Position numbers and translations under genes: made by a program. Shown here in pieces: positions 38,701 to 45,084 of a stretch of DNA of 64,000 nt. Source of the stretch: Mesostigma viride (Eukaryota > Streptophyta > Mesostigmatophyceae > Mesostigmatales > Mesostigmataceae); NCBI GenBank assembly GCA_009746045.1, contig RPFO01000154.1, forward strand, positions 7,890,693 to 7,954,692, given 5' to 3'. Numbering within the stretch: position 1 is the stretch's first letter; each line of letters opens with the position of its first letter. The notes beneath the pieces are model-generated. The model worked only from the letters and a program-made list of their open reading frames with translations, had not been told where the DNA came from and did no database searches.

Positions 38701-41700
38701 CACCCTCGATCTCGCAGGATCCGCTTCGACTCGTTCCTACTCAAGGGTAAGAGTGCGGTCAACATGGTATCCAGCCTGCGTCAAACCTCGCGTCAGTTCC
38801 TGCGTGTGTGGACCTATGCCAACACGCTCTTTGAGGACGGCAATGGCATCAAGGCTGACGCTCCTGTCAGCGGGATGCCGCTGACAATCACCTCCTTGGC
38901 CAAGCATGGTGATGCGCCGATGGCTACAGCGCCGGCGTGTAAGTGCGCTGACAGCCAGGGACATGAGCAACGGAACGGCATCGGTCATCATTCTAACCAG
39001 GATTCGGCCCCGGCGGTGTGTCCAAAGTGCTCTGCAGCACACAAGGATGCACAGAGCGATGAAGAGGCGTTCGTGGCAGGTAAGAGCTCAAGGGAAATAT
39101 GGTTGCTTGTTAGCTAAAGTGCTTAATAACTTTTAGGACAGAAAAGATTGTAAATCTTTTTTAACTTAGCAGAAAAGGCAGGGCAAGCGATCATATCATT
39201 GCAAGGTCCCTGCCAGGTATATGTTTGTTTGTTGTGAGAGACGGAGACTGGCAAGTCAAGTGAAGCACAAAACAGGAAGAGCCCTAGCAAACTCAGGCTG
39301 GGCAGCTACTATGCTAGCGAGTAAGAACGGCTAGTAAATATGACTGGAGGCTTACAGCTACATGCAGTCCACACCTCTGCCTGCCTGCCTGGAAGCCTTG
39401 GATGTATGCACATCCAGTTGCAAGTTAAAGTGGCCGGAATGCGGTGGAACAGCAGCCCTGCCACACACGCGCGTATATGCTAGCGCCAGGCACTGTGCTG
39501 CCAATACACGGATTGTGTCCTAGCAAGCAACAGGGTCCTCTGACTGTCTTCGCGCCGCTGGCTGTTAATTGATTAATTAAATACTGGCACGGCGCTGATG
39601 GCAGTTGCCGTGGAAGAAGTTGGAAGTCATTGGGCCCATGGCTCCGAAAGGACAAATACCAGAACATCACTTAGTGGCACGACCGTTGACGATGGGCTGC
39701 TCATGCGTGTGACACATGGGTCCCATCAGGGCTTTGGGCCTTACTACGTGGCTGTAAGCCATTCCAATGTAAGACATGCTGCCACATGCTGGTGCAGTAG
39801 ATATAAGGTACGGATTAAAGTCAGAGATAATAGGACCTTTCACATTTTGTGAGGAATTAACTTTGGCCTTTATGGTGAGGAAGTAGAATCAACAGAGCGT
39901 ATCGCCTACTATCGACCCACTTACTCGACCACCCACAAACTGTGCGGCTGTGACTTGTGTGTGTCACGAATTGCAAGGCTGCTGCTGTTGTGGTCACTTG
40001 ATGGTAGAGGCAGCCTTGCTGGCAGACTTGCTGCATTCCTAGGTACTATTATTTGCTGGCTCTGCCCTGCGTGGATCCAACACCCATCATCCCTGGCACC
40101 TGCCGTTTCTTTCTTACACTTTCATCCACGTACCTGTTGCAGCAGAGCTTGGTGAGATCGCCGCGGACTACCCCCCACGAGATGACACCACGGCAGGCAG
40201 GGACGCCAGCTATGTTCCACCGTTACTGTCAGTGGCGACAGCCAGACTCCATACGGTCCCGTTGCATGCGCAAGGCTATGCACCTCCCTTCACTCCAGCA
40301 TCTTCTGTGGCACTGACCACCATATTTGATGCGAGCAGAAGCTCCCAAGTGGATGATGCCGCCCCACAACTTCTGCAAATGCCACGGGACATGCTCGGGG
40401 GGCATCAAAGCACCGGTGAAGATGAGCATGGCCTTGGCACTGCATCACTAAACATTGAGCAGGTGTTGCTGAGGGAAAAGGAAGGCGCTAGCAGACTGTC
40501 TGGGGAGATGCCACAACCTTGTGGCAATGAAGACGTTGGTGGCGACCAACCCTTAATTGCAGGTATGTGTATATAACAGGTGCTGGTTTGCCTCGTGTGG
40601 TTGCACTAATATACTCATCCAGCCTTCGGTTCACTACACGCGTGCTGATGGTGATGGGCTGTTGCAAGCGTGTAGTGCGGTGTATGGATTATTATTCTAT
40701 GTTTATATCGGTGAGCGTTGCTTAATTGGTACACGCGTGGGTCTTTATATCAGAATCGGTGACCTTTTGAGATCGTGCAATTATGTGCCGTCGAGTGCCA
40801 TTACTGTACTAGAACTTGGGTGTGCTTGTCTCAGCGTTTTTGGCACACGCATCCACCACCTTCGGTACATGATGCACCATGGATGCATAATAGATGTCTG
40901 AGCTTAAGCCTGTGCACATGACACAGCCGCGTGATGACCTGATTGTTCTAGAAAACTGTGTTGTGTAATGGCTTGCCCACGACAACATCGCTCGATCCTG
41001 ACTCAAGTTCCGGCCTCGCCTTCTCTGGAAAATGGTGTGTTTCTGTTCTCCCAGGCACCTCTGGCAGCACATTGCCATCACGCCGGAGCATCAAGCTTCG
41101 CATTCGCCTCGCCGTTTCCGAGAGCGATTTCAAATCGCGCATGCCCCAGTTTCTGGACGCCTTGTCTAGCCAGTTAAACAACAAGGGAGCCAACCTTAAT
41201 GTTGTACAAGTTTCAGCTGCTAGCCCACCGCCAGTGGCGACGCTCTCCCAGTGGCCACACAGTAAGGCACTCTCTCCTGAACAGGTGGGGACTTGCAGCA
41301 ACGTGGACACAAGGAGGGAGCAACCAGGGACTGCATCGGATACGTGGACGGCTCTCCGGTCTGAGCCATCTTCTGGTAAGGGTATACAGAGAGGCTCTGG
41401 TTTGCTTCAAGTGGCTGTGCTACGAATCCTGAAACCGATATTCTGCAGGTAATGTACATGCTGCATCTGATGGGCTGCAGCAAGCTTGTAGCTGGGTAAA
41501 CGGGCTTTATCTAATGTGCGCCACTTTTTGGTAAAACAAACTGAGTTGCATCCCTGCCATCAAAATCGATGATATTTGTTGAGCATCTGCTCGAAGGCCA
41601 GTGCAACTCTCGCACCTACTATGATTTTGGAGTGCGTATCTCGTGCACGATTTTTACGTGATATAGTAGTGGCTGCCTATGATTAGTTAGAAGCTTCCAT

Positions 41701-42088
41701 GCATGTCGAAATGCCGCATACTTGATGCTCTTTCAAGAACTCTAGAACTTTAAATGGCGCTGCCCAGTGCCACAGCACCACCCCTAACCCCACTCCATGG
41801 CTTTTTGGAAAATTATGTTTGCACTTTCTCCCAGGCAACTCTGGCAGCACCTTGCCACCACGCCGGAGTATCAAGTTGCGTGCTCGCCTCAGCATTTCCG
41901 AGAATGATTTCCGATCGCGCATGTCCCAGTTCCTGGACGCCTTGTCAAGCCAGCTGCCTGACATTAAGGCCGACGTTAACATTGTACAAGTCTCAGCTGT
42001 TAGCCCAGCACGGCCAGTACTTCGGCCTCCTCGCCGACGACACTCTGAAGGAATGCTTGTATCCAAGCCATATTATTATGGCATGTGA
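5631..42088 (+). CDS. Gene B: giant LRR / Pro-rich stalk / Ig-like / multi-pass membrane protein
   Basis: Exons in order: 5631-5842, 6559-6621, 19238-19312, 20625-20696, 20891-20962, 21161-21232, 21420-21491, 21683-21754, 22068-22139, 22378-22466, 24440-24526, 24791-28922, 31110-31272, 31750-32059, 32563-32790, 34149-34592, 35304-35816, 37153-37301, 38718-39079, 40143-40562, 41055-41375, 41835-42088 (TGA). Splice phases agree throughout if the donor at 32791 (GTACAA) is used. The stronger-looking GTATGA at 32801 would break frame. The product is about 2,750 residues: LRR N-cap, about eight LRRs, C-cap, Cys module, Pro-rich stalk, Ig-like ectodomain, about seven membrane segments and a hydrophilic tail. 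It is presumably a cell-surface protein linking wall to membrane. The membrane half weakly recalls TRP-like/FLC proteins, but no firm family call is made. The start is uncertain: in-frame ATGs lie at 5556, 5589 and 5631. Two single-base losses break the Pro-rich exon (near 27107 and 27408), so this may be a pseudogene, or these may be assembly errors. Confidence 0.6.
6559..6621 (+). CDS. Gene B exon: first full LRR
   Basis: A 63-nt exon reading [21 protein letters not shown] between a TGCAG acceptor and donor GTAAGT. It is phase 2 at both ends, like the later LRR exons. The intron that follows is 12.6 kb and holds the transposons. Confidence 0.65.
6741..6842. repeat. 102-bp hairpin, copy 1 (MITE-like)
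   Basis: Near-perfect inverted repeat: CATTTAGCTATTA at the left, TAATAGCTAAATG at the right, with arms continuing through GGCCAATTACTAATTGGCC. A diverged copy of identical length is at 16842-16943. Confidence 0.75.
7095..7560. repeat. 466-bp direct repeat, copy 1
   Basis: Nearly identical (I saw one mismatch) to 16286-16751 in the same orientation. It starts AATCGGATTTCTCTG and ends TAATTGTTTCTT. The ends lack TG/CA and flanking duplications, so calling it an LTR is not secure. The pair brackets the retrotransposon at 8365-16013. Confidence 0.75.
8365..8838 (-). repeat. 3' LTR of the retrotransposon
   Basis: 474 bp with AGTTAG...CTAACT ends, matching 15544-16013. It is the 3' LTR because the element reads on the - strand. 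Confidence 0.9.
8839..9430. other. Non-coding 3' region of the retrotransposon
   Basis: Lies between the RNase H remnant and the 3' LTR. It contains loose repeats of a GGCTGGTTNGGCCAG-like phrase (about 8932-9030). I see no gene. Confidence 0.5.
9429..10825 (-). pseudogene. Retrotransposon reverse transcriptase and RNase H, frame-broken
   Basis: Copia-type RT is clear: [12 protein letters not shown], then GLVSAPKIF, then a catalytic [12 protein letters not shown] in place of the usual YVDD box, then FCGIMLQ and AEYI. The N-terminal RT part ([17 protein letters not shown]) sits in the frame of the preceding protease segment, shifting by -1 near 10540-10546. The RT frame stops at 9935. A following segment continues in another frame, and the RNase H-like part ([26 protein letters not shown]) at 9735-9436 is in yet another. 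Three shifts point to a dead polymerase, although sequencing error cannot be excluded. Confidence 0.75.
10815..11463 (-). CDS. Retropepsin-like protease segment of the retrotransposon
   Basis: Reads [15 protein letters not shown] from about 11268, resembling the aspartic protease D-T/S-G-A signature with Gln in place of Gly. Further on come [15 protein letters not shown] and NTLLGEPFV, which fit the later retropepsin strand and I-L-G box. It overlaps the end of the integrase frame by about 210 nt in the -1 frame. Its place after integrase and before RT is unusual. The changed active-site residue makes activity uncertain. Confidence 0.55.
11253..12728 (-). CDS. Retrotransposon integrase
   Basis: Opens right after a TGA at 12729-12731 in the same frame as Gag. 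An HHCC zinc-binding domain is visible (HLAMGH at about 12545, then QHCQECQ). The core follows: [19 protein letters not shown], and [11 protein letters not shown] as D-D-E, with a last spacing of about 29 residues. After it comes a module with [19 protein letters not shown] and [11 protein letters not shown], which resembles the GPY/F module more usual in gypsy-type integrases. The tail is Ser/Pro-rich. Confidence 0.8.
   Translation of the reverse strand, partial: VLSPYYSEDDDLITIGDGNQGIIDFEAATLLSSQHPVLEPYIKALTPTVDNSIDIKELAHQLHLAMGHETVAEELARRLGGSSMGKQLRNAVKLARQHCQECQFNSPKPQKWHTATPSTNRGMIVGDVMHINKDVQPYLILKDSWSRFTVMEPLPGMSAGQLRVALMIALPRFYPVDRILLDQQFSCLTDLEGCEAIEIAGLEDHEGQGVIERTIRSVKTLLAKNPSKDATSGVYCDRALWCHEMCTTLNMRPVLHATWGEVIPAGLQAGVYPPEVIALYNTARAQTSAKLAEKDKTHSRPVFQKGDQVLYYKENSFGKVGTWLGPVTIRGFTKNSKTVEVKHNINGKRHRVSCHRIKKYYSPMADVPGEESLSMDSLLLSGNSSMPSSSSEPPITAVDSTTAPSVNPSTLSEARPTSQPGDCLTRHEVAGLEALAQPQGTNLSAKPPALRSNWQSPCKHYTGHISNKLLWPQGWQKSQLCALVRTPGPWQ
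12729..14228 (-). CDS. Retrotransposon Gag-like protein
   Basis: A 499-residue frame. It starts Pro/Gly-rich, then has a helical capsid-like region ([20 protein letters not shown] through [19 protein letters not shown]), then an Asn-rich region made by an (AAC)n microsatellite with RSQQG spacers. A CCHC zinc knuckle can be seen near 12845-12885, but it is split between the other two frames (CLRCF, then RGHARHNC). The last 60 residues of the long frame are therefore probably out of register after a microsatellite indel. The ATG at 14228 may not be the true start, because related coding continues upstream. Confidence 0.65.
   Translation of the reverse strand: MGLDPVGLPGHPRAPPGHHDPPSPSPTTPGSPCGLGPPPNQGGWPGPQEALGGGAEVPQAPNRPAEAPPRSGDVLEQLAILQAQLASLQDQQLTANQLQTVEGLRALMSRYERGTINLDPTRLQQATDGFLRANPPLTGVFNPHKKESKINIAGLPEGHTVEQAKQFVFALEYGMEGLNLRHQFKALRASSTFHQSSPAIRALIQTYQERTLTPEAAIEQWPTFITDLKQLVLTNNHMEAVERFNWLAAYKVNKNNLSGDAKTYRVMIEKDLELLKLQPRYLIHTWLTKANLQPSVLATLLTGLKSLWDNFRAAMLYIEEAVDPLGTGNPGPGPQGPGCPRPQTQGAGQPGGAPKTHKSSHQGGSGSQGRGNTWHRVPLHGNPNNNNNNNNRSQQGNNNRSQQGNNNNRSQQGQNNNNNRSQQGQNRSQQGNNNNNNNNNQPGNPGHKVPEVLPEGTHGTTAPTTTPWPTWISARAAGTHVIPWGLQAAVATGLATKSM
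14170..15525 (-). CDS. 5' ORF region of the retrotransposon, Lys/Ala/Pro-rich
   Basis: An ATG at 15525 lies 19 bp inside the 5' LTR and opens a 287-residue frame with a basic N-terminus (SKKKKKNKK) and Pro/Ala-rich middle. From about 14930, the neighbouring frames look more protein-like: charged helix [19 protein letters not shown] at 14929-14654, a helical segment at 14702-14424, and a charged segment at 14427-14170. I read this as one ancestral Gag N-terminal region broken by indels. No known fold is recognised. Confidence 0.45.
15544..16013 (-). repeat. 5' LTR of the retrotransposon
   Basis: 470 bp, AGTTAG...CTAACT, followed by the GCTAC target duplication at 16014-16018. It should carry the element's promoter on the - strand. 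Confidence 0.9.
16167..16845. repeat. 76-bp direct repeats flanking the second 466-bp repeat
   Basis: The phrase starting GGGGGGCTCTTGCTCCTGCA and ending GCTCTACTCATT occurs at 16167-16242 and 16770-16845. Between the copies lie about 43 unique bases, the 466-bp repeat and a short C-rich joint. The second copy runs directly into the hairpin at 16842. Confidence 0.7.
16286..16751. repeat. 466-bp direct repeat, copy 2
   Basis: Same sequence and orientation as 7095-7560, with one base difference noticed (GACGTATGG versus GACGAATGG). Confidence 0.75.
16842..16943. repeat. 102-bp hairpin, copy 2 (MITE-like)
   Basis: Same terminal inverted repeats as 6741-6842 (CATTTAGCTATTA / TAATAGCTAAATG), with diverged middle sequence. 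16944-17720 beyond it shows no gene or repeat that I recognise. Confidence 0.7.
17743..17994 (-). CDS. Unrecognised GC-rich ORF beside the palindrome
   Basis: Starts [20 protein letters not shown] and is Arg/Pro-rich, 83 residues. The GC-rich third positions differ from the surrounding intron. A TATAAGTA box lies 130 bp upstream on the same strand. The first residues recall histone H3 (MARTKQT), but the rest does not match. It may be a captured promoter and first exon carried by the adjacent palindromic repeat, or chance. Confidence 0.2.
   Translation of the reverse strand: MARTKHTVSAYYKEGTPSIRARFVPRLRHLGRRFFRKRSPPSIQPRRFPGRGRPGSAVQVYSYPGDFGGGRRRHPRFRYLHML
18124..18131 (-). promoter_or_regulatory. 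TATA-like box on the - strand
   Basis: Reads TATAAGTA on the - strand, just outside the left arm of the palindrome and 130 bp before the ATG at 17994. No transcript evidence is available. Confidence 0.25.
18225..18960. repeat. GC-rich large palindrome (about 0.7 kb, foldback)
   Basis: The left arm (about 18225-18595) is the diverged reverse complement of the right arm (about 18610-18960), with only a short centre near 18600. Both arms contain repeated CCAATCCACGG-type phrases on their outer half. On the inner half both have an ATG followed by [14 protein letters not shown] and a GTAAGA donor-like site, facing inward from each side. The composition is far GC-richer than the host intron. Ends with target duplications are not evident. 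It is probably a foldback-type transposable element. Confidence 0.7.
19238..22139 (+). CDS. Gene B LRR exon array
   Basis: Exons 19238-19312, 20625-20696, 20891-20962, 21161-21232, 21420-21491, 21683-21754 and 22068-22139 each encode a single LRR of the form Y/L-L[16 protein letters not shown]. All but the first are exactly 72 nt, and every junction is phase 2 (CT|G). Introns begin GTAAGCCTTCC and several share internal phrases, so the array grew by duplication of exon-plus-intron units. Confidence 0.8.
20249..20318 (+). pseudogene. Dead LRR exon in gene B
   Basis: After an intact CCCGCAG acceptor it reads [20 protein letters not shown], a clear LRR. A TGA then sits where every sibling exon has CT|GTAAGC, and no donor follows. 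If spliced in, it would truncate the protein, so it is presumably skipped. Confidence 0.6.
22378..24526 (+). CDS. Gene B LRR C-cap and Cys-module exons
   Basis: Exon 22378-22466 encodes [19 protein letters not shown] and GTWGLTCP, the LRR C-terminal cap. Exon 24440-24526 (87 nt) encodes [20 protein letters not shown] and CSDNNKC with four Cys. Both have full-length counterparts in gene A (1299-1381, 2819-2905). The intron between them holds two CA-repeat tracts. Confidence 0.7.
23238..23288. repeat. (AC)n microsatellite
   Basis: About 25 uninterrupted AC units in a gene B intron. Confidence 0.95.
23702..23890. repeat. (AC)n followed by (CAACCAACCAGC)n tract
   Basis: Interrupted AC repeats to about 23797, then a 12-bp unit built from CCAA/CCAG in about eight copies. 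It is intronic and non-coding. Confidence 0.9.
24791..28922 (+). CDS. Gene B exon: about 1,000-residue Pro-rich stalk plus ectodomain
   Basis: A 4.1 kb exon from a TTGCAG acceptor (the split codon gives Val) to donor GTACGT. It begins TRIAAPPPG, then runs for about 1,000 residues as variants of [14 protein letters not shown] and PPAPSPP. These are hydroxyproline-rich glycoprotein motifs, normally heavily O-glycosylated and rigid. Higher-order copies of several hundred bases recur (25.6, 26.1, 26.4 and 26.7 kb). After about 27900 comes a non-repetitive ectodomain with [18 protein letters not shown] and several N-x-S/T sites. The Pro frame moves by -1 near 27107 (one G missing relative to sister repeats) and again near 27408 (one C missing). 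24791-27106, 27108-27407 and 27412-28922 are therefore in three different frames. Confidence 0.75.
28923..31109. other. Gene B intron, 2.2 kb
   Basis: I see no exon here. Two diverged copies of a roughly 110-bp sequence lie at about 30620-30720 and 30765-30860 (shared phrases TTGCTCAATTTC/TCGCTCAATTTC, GCAAAGCTGCTGTG and TTTGTTTACCC). A GAGAACGTTACT/GAGAAAGTTACT minisatellite is at about 30905-30957. Confidence 0.5.
31110..32059 (+). CDS. Gene B exons: bacterial-type Ig-like domain
   Basis: Exon 31110-31272 reads [20 protein letters not shown] then [10 protein letters not shown]. Exon 31750-32059 continues [20 protein letters not shown] then [14 protein letters not shown]. The pattern F-x-V-x-G-G ... 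W-x-x-T-V ... G-A-x-x-D-x-x-G is that of Big-type Ig-like repeats found in surface proteins. The second exon ends in a Val/Ala-rich stretch ([16 protein letters not shown]), which may be a membrane segment. Confidence 0.55.
32563..32790 (+). CDS. Gene B exon: juxtamembrane [11 protein letters not shown] segment
   Basis: Reads [20 protein letters not shown], then [19 protein letters not shown], then an acidic/Gly linker. A pattern of HLQ-x-I-A-x-x-S, L-P-x-x-F and W-x-W-x-N-x-x-x-x-P-W precedes the membrane core in TRP-like and related algal surface proteins, as far as I can recall. The donor is GTACAA at 32791 (keeps frame) or GTATGA at 32801 (loses it). Confidence 0.45.
34149..37301 (+). CDS. 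Gene B exons: multi-pass membrane core
   Basis: Exons 34149-34592, 35304-35816 and 37153-37301, all joined in phase 0. Hydrophobic segments: [105 protein letters not shown] and [19 protein letters not shown], so about six or seven passes. A loop with [20 protein letters not shown] lies between passes. The layout recalls TRP-like/FLC membrane proteins, which is a weak call. Confidence 0.6.
35909..36392. mobile_element. Two MITE copies flanking a tRNA-like inverted repeat
   Basis: Copies at 35909-36082 and 36217-36392 have 14-bp terminal inverted repeats AGTTAGCTCTAAAT / ATTTAGAGCTAACT and are in the same orientation. Between them, 36083-36216 has its own 17-bp inverted ends AAGACCTGTGCACCTTG and contains a B-box-like GATTCGAGCCC at 36181. 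All are inside a gene B intron. Confidence 0.75.
37815..38107. repeat. Tandem repeat, about 72 bp x 4
   Basis: Units start at 37821, 37893, 37965 and 38038 with AATGGGGCGGCAACAT and include ATCTTCTACATGTAGT. Gene B intron. Confidence 0.9.
38718..40562 (+). CDS. Gene B exons: hydrophilic tail
   Basis: Exons 38718-39079 and 40143-40562. The first follows the last membrane segment ([20 protein letters not shown]) and has a Cys/His cluster ([21 protein letters not shown]) that could bind metal. The second is low in hydrophobic residues ([20 protein letters not shown] onward). Presumably cytosolic. No known domain. Confidence 0.55.
41055..42088 (+). CDS. Gene B terminal exons: duplicated domain
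   Basis: Exon 41055-41375 and terminal exon 41835-42088 (TGA) encode two versions of one sequence: G-x-S-G-S-T-L-P-x-R-R-S-I-K-L-R, then S-E[18 protein letters not shown], then N-x-V-Q-V-S-A. The strand-helix-strand pattern resembles small SEA/ferredoxin-like folds. Both exons follow the same TTCTCCCAG acceptor, so exon and intron end were duplicated together. Confidence 0.6.
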
Positions 42089-42312
42089 GGCACAGTTGAA
42101 TATGAGATGAGCCGCATGCAGCCACGGCGTGATGAGTGGCAGCAGGTGTCGAAATGGCAAAGGAATGCATAATGACATAGCCAGGAGGACCGTCCATGGG
42201 GACTCAGGTTCTGCTGCCTCATAACAACCAGGACATAGATGGCAACCAGCACTGGCTTGCGCGTATGAAATGTACTGCAGCATTGGCCGTCAGCAGGATG
42301 CCCTGAATTCCG

Positions 42313-42317
42313 TGTAA
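42313..42317 (+). terminator. Candidate TGTAA polyadenylation signal of gene B
   Basis: TGTAA 225 nt after the gene B stop codon. It lies just before the first LINE fragment. Confidence 0.3.
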
Positions 42318-42387
42318 TGCAGCAGACGGTTTCCTCCGACAAAACACACAAATGAATCAGTTAGTGTTGTGCGCCCTCACTAATAGG

Positions 42388-42911
42388 CACGTGACTGCGT
42401 CACGTGAGCATGAGTCCTCAGTGGGAGGGGAACATGGGATGGAATTGATGAGGTAAGCTATCTAGGTCCTAGTTACAGGGTTGTGGGCACCACGGCCCGA
42501 ATCGCTATGAATGCCATACGCGGTCACACGCGGAGCCCCCACAGACTTGGGGGTGGTCCATCTCATCACTACTTGCCATCTACCCTTGCGTACCATCTGC
42601 CTCCATATTACAGACAAACCAGGAGGCTGCCCAGGTGTGAGCCCGTCACGTCTAGTGTAGCACATGTCCATGCCGAGTCTATCACGAAAAGTCCACGGGT
42701 GGCGGCCCTGCCGCGCGCGGCCTGGGGCAGGCCAGGTGAAGACATAACGCCCATGCAGGCTGGGCGGGCTTGGTGCCAGCTAGTCTATCTGATGTGTCGA
42801 TCTACCTGATCTGTGCGGGCCATGAGGTACCCTGCTATGGGCCCAGGCGCCTGTGCCTAATAATGTGGGAAACATAGGGCAAATCAGCGTACAAATCCTC
42901 ATTACTACTAC
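42388..42911 (-). mobile_element. 5'-truncated LINE fragment 1
   Basis: Matches 45085-45627 in the larger copy (shared phrases CACGTGACTGCGTCA, GTGGGAGGGGAACATGGG, CTAGTTACAGGG, AACATAGGGCAAATCAGCG). It is the 3' end of the element on the - strand. Confidence 0.65.
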
Positions 42912-43002
42912 TCATCACTAGCCCTCACTAGAGCACCGTGAAGCTTAGATATTAACTAATAATCAGGTTAAAACTCGTGACTAATCATTTATAAATTAAC
43001 AC

Positions 43003-43330
43003 GTAACTGTGTCTCGTGAGCACAATTCCTCGGGGAATTGAATATGAGTTGGGGTGGCCGGATTTTCACGTAACTGACGCTGTCACGTGTTAATGAATTA
43101 ATTAATGGGGTCAGTGGATGGTGTAGTTATCTAGTCCCTAGTTACAGGGTTGCGGGCACCACGGCCCGAATCGCTATCGGCCTGCCAAACGTGGTCACAC
43201 GCGGAGGCGCCACCGACTGGGTGGTGGTGGCCTTCACTACTGTCTGCCACCTATCTTTACGCATCATCTGCCTCCATTAATTAATTAATTAATCATTATT
43301 TAACACGTAACAGCGTTACGTGAGCATTAA
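43003..43330 (-). mobile_element. LINE 3'-end fragments 2 and 3 with TTAA tails
   Basis: 43003-43275 is a diverged 3'-end copy (CACGTAACTG, GTTACAGGGTTGCGGGCACC). A further stub of about 28 bp (ACACGTAACAGCGTTACG) is at 43300-43330. Each is bounded by ATTAATTAATTAA tracts, as expected for 3' tails. Confidence 0.5.
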
Positions 43331-43350
43331 TTAATTAACTAATCAATTAA

Positions 43351-45039
43351 CCCCTAAATGGTCTGAGATCCTGCCGATAAATCGGCTGGATCTTCACAAT
43401 TTTGCAAACCAGATGCTATCCAACCTACCCATATCCAATGGCCGTCCTTGGGGGCCAAGCATGTCCATGAGTTGCCCTTCGGGTTGGTATATCACAACCT
43501 CACATATATGCAGGGTAGGCCATGTTTAACTGCCGTCAAAGTCAGGGGGGTCAAGACGCGCGTTTTCATTTTTGGTAGAATGTGCATTTTGAATTATGTT
43601 ATAAGACCTAGGCACCTACCACTTCAGGGATGATAAACAATTAGTTGCTGAACAGTTTGAGCCATTGGGGTCATCATTTGGGTGGGTATACCAGCAGTTG
43701 CACCCAGTACAGCCCATAGGGGTACCGTTGGTAACAAGCAACCAAGGGAGTAGGGGTGGGCATACTACCTCCTAATATGGCCACGAACCATGCCAAACAA
43801 TACATTTCCCTTCCACAATGATGGGGAAACATAACTGCATCATCACACTGCCCTTACATGGCACCTATGTGCAGGTGCCACCTTGTCCATGCACGTAGTT
43901 AACGTGGTACGGACACCCTAGGCAAGGCATGCATTCTAGGAGGCAGCCACCAACAAACTAGTGGTGTTGAGCCTATTTCAGCCTGCCCTAGCAAGGATAA
44001 ACTAGGCCTAAGCTGCTATAGCTTGCCAGGTGATGGCCAGCACACCTGGTGGCACATGCTGTCAATGGGAAGCTTTTACTCACCAGTTACGTGCTTGATG
44101 ATGCCACAGAGACCAGCCAACTGCCTCACACTCATGCAATATGTGTATGGGAAATGTATAACAAACATATATGGAGGTATTCAAACCCATACAGCCTCTA
44201 AAACGTATCACCATCACCCTGTGGCAGGTCAACTGACTGAGGGAAGCATCTAAGAAGGGTGTTTTAGAAAGGGGCCAGGCCAGGGTCAAGAAAGAGCATG
44301 AATAGTGCAAAAAGAATGTGCTACACAAGCTAGAACGTATATATAAACGTCAAACATCGATAGGAAAACGGTGATTAAGCTTTACCAGGCATGGATGGCG
44401 TTACCTTGGCCCAGGCGGTGGCCGCAAAATGGCGCATTTCGGCACACCAAAGTTGTGCAGCATGGTCGCTGGATTCGGCGATTTCTGGCCACCCTTGCAC
44501 GTTTACGACTACTATGTATCATAAAAAGTACAAAGAAACCGATATATCCTTTAAAATACGCCGGAAAGGTATTGCTGTCAACGTTTCTATCGTCCGGCCT
44601 GATCGCAGTTTTTTCCAGCAAGAACGCTGCCGACACCTATCAAATGGCATTCCCGCGAACCAAAAATTGGCCTGTATGATCTTTAGGACGTATAAAATCA
44701 ATACCCTAAGTTTGGCCAGAAAATTCGAACGCAAACGTAAATGCCATGCGTGGGCGCAAGCCGCCATGGCCAGGTCGTCGTTTTCCGGAATGCACGTTGT
44801 ACGTGAAAAAGTACCCTGACCCCTTGTACTTTGACCGGCCAGAACACCTCTATAACTTTGTCAAAAGTATGCAAACCCTAGTACCATGCTGTGAAGAATT
44901 TTATAAACTTTCGATCTTCTCAGCTAAACGTTTCCTAATTCTTAATAGATTTCGCGGCATCTGGTCCCCCGAGAAGGGGCCGATGCATCGGCTGGAACTC
45001 GATTTTTGGCGGAAAATCGGCAGCAAGACCATTTAGGGG
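43351..45039. mobile_element. DNA transposon with piggyBac-like ends
   Basis: Perfect 14-bp inverted ends CCCCTAAATGGTCT / AGACCATTTAGGGG, with partial inverted similarity continuing inward (CTGCCGAT). It is flanked on both sides by TTAA (43347-43350, 45040-45043). TTAA target duplications and CCC-starting ends are typical of piggyBac elements. Internal + strand frames at 44371-45036 (for example YVKKYPDPLYFDRPEHLYNF) are not recognisable as transposase, so it is likely non-autonomous or decayed. Confidence 0.7.
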
Positions 45040-45084
45040 TTAAATATTTAATTAATTAACTTAAATAAATTAATTAATTAATAG

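Noticed and set aside
44371-45036. Transposase gene inside the TTAA-flanked element
   Set aside because: Frames are short and overlapping, with no recognisable transposase motif.
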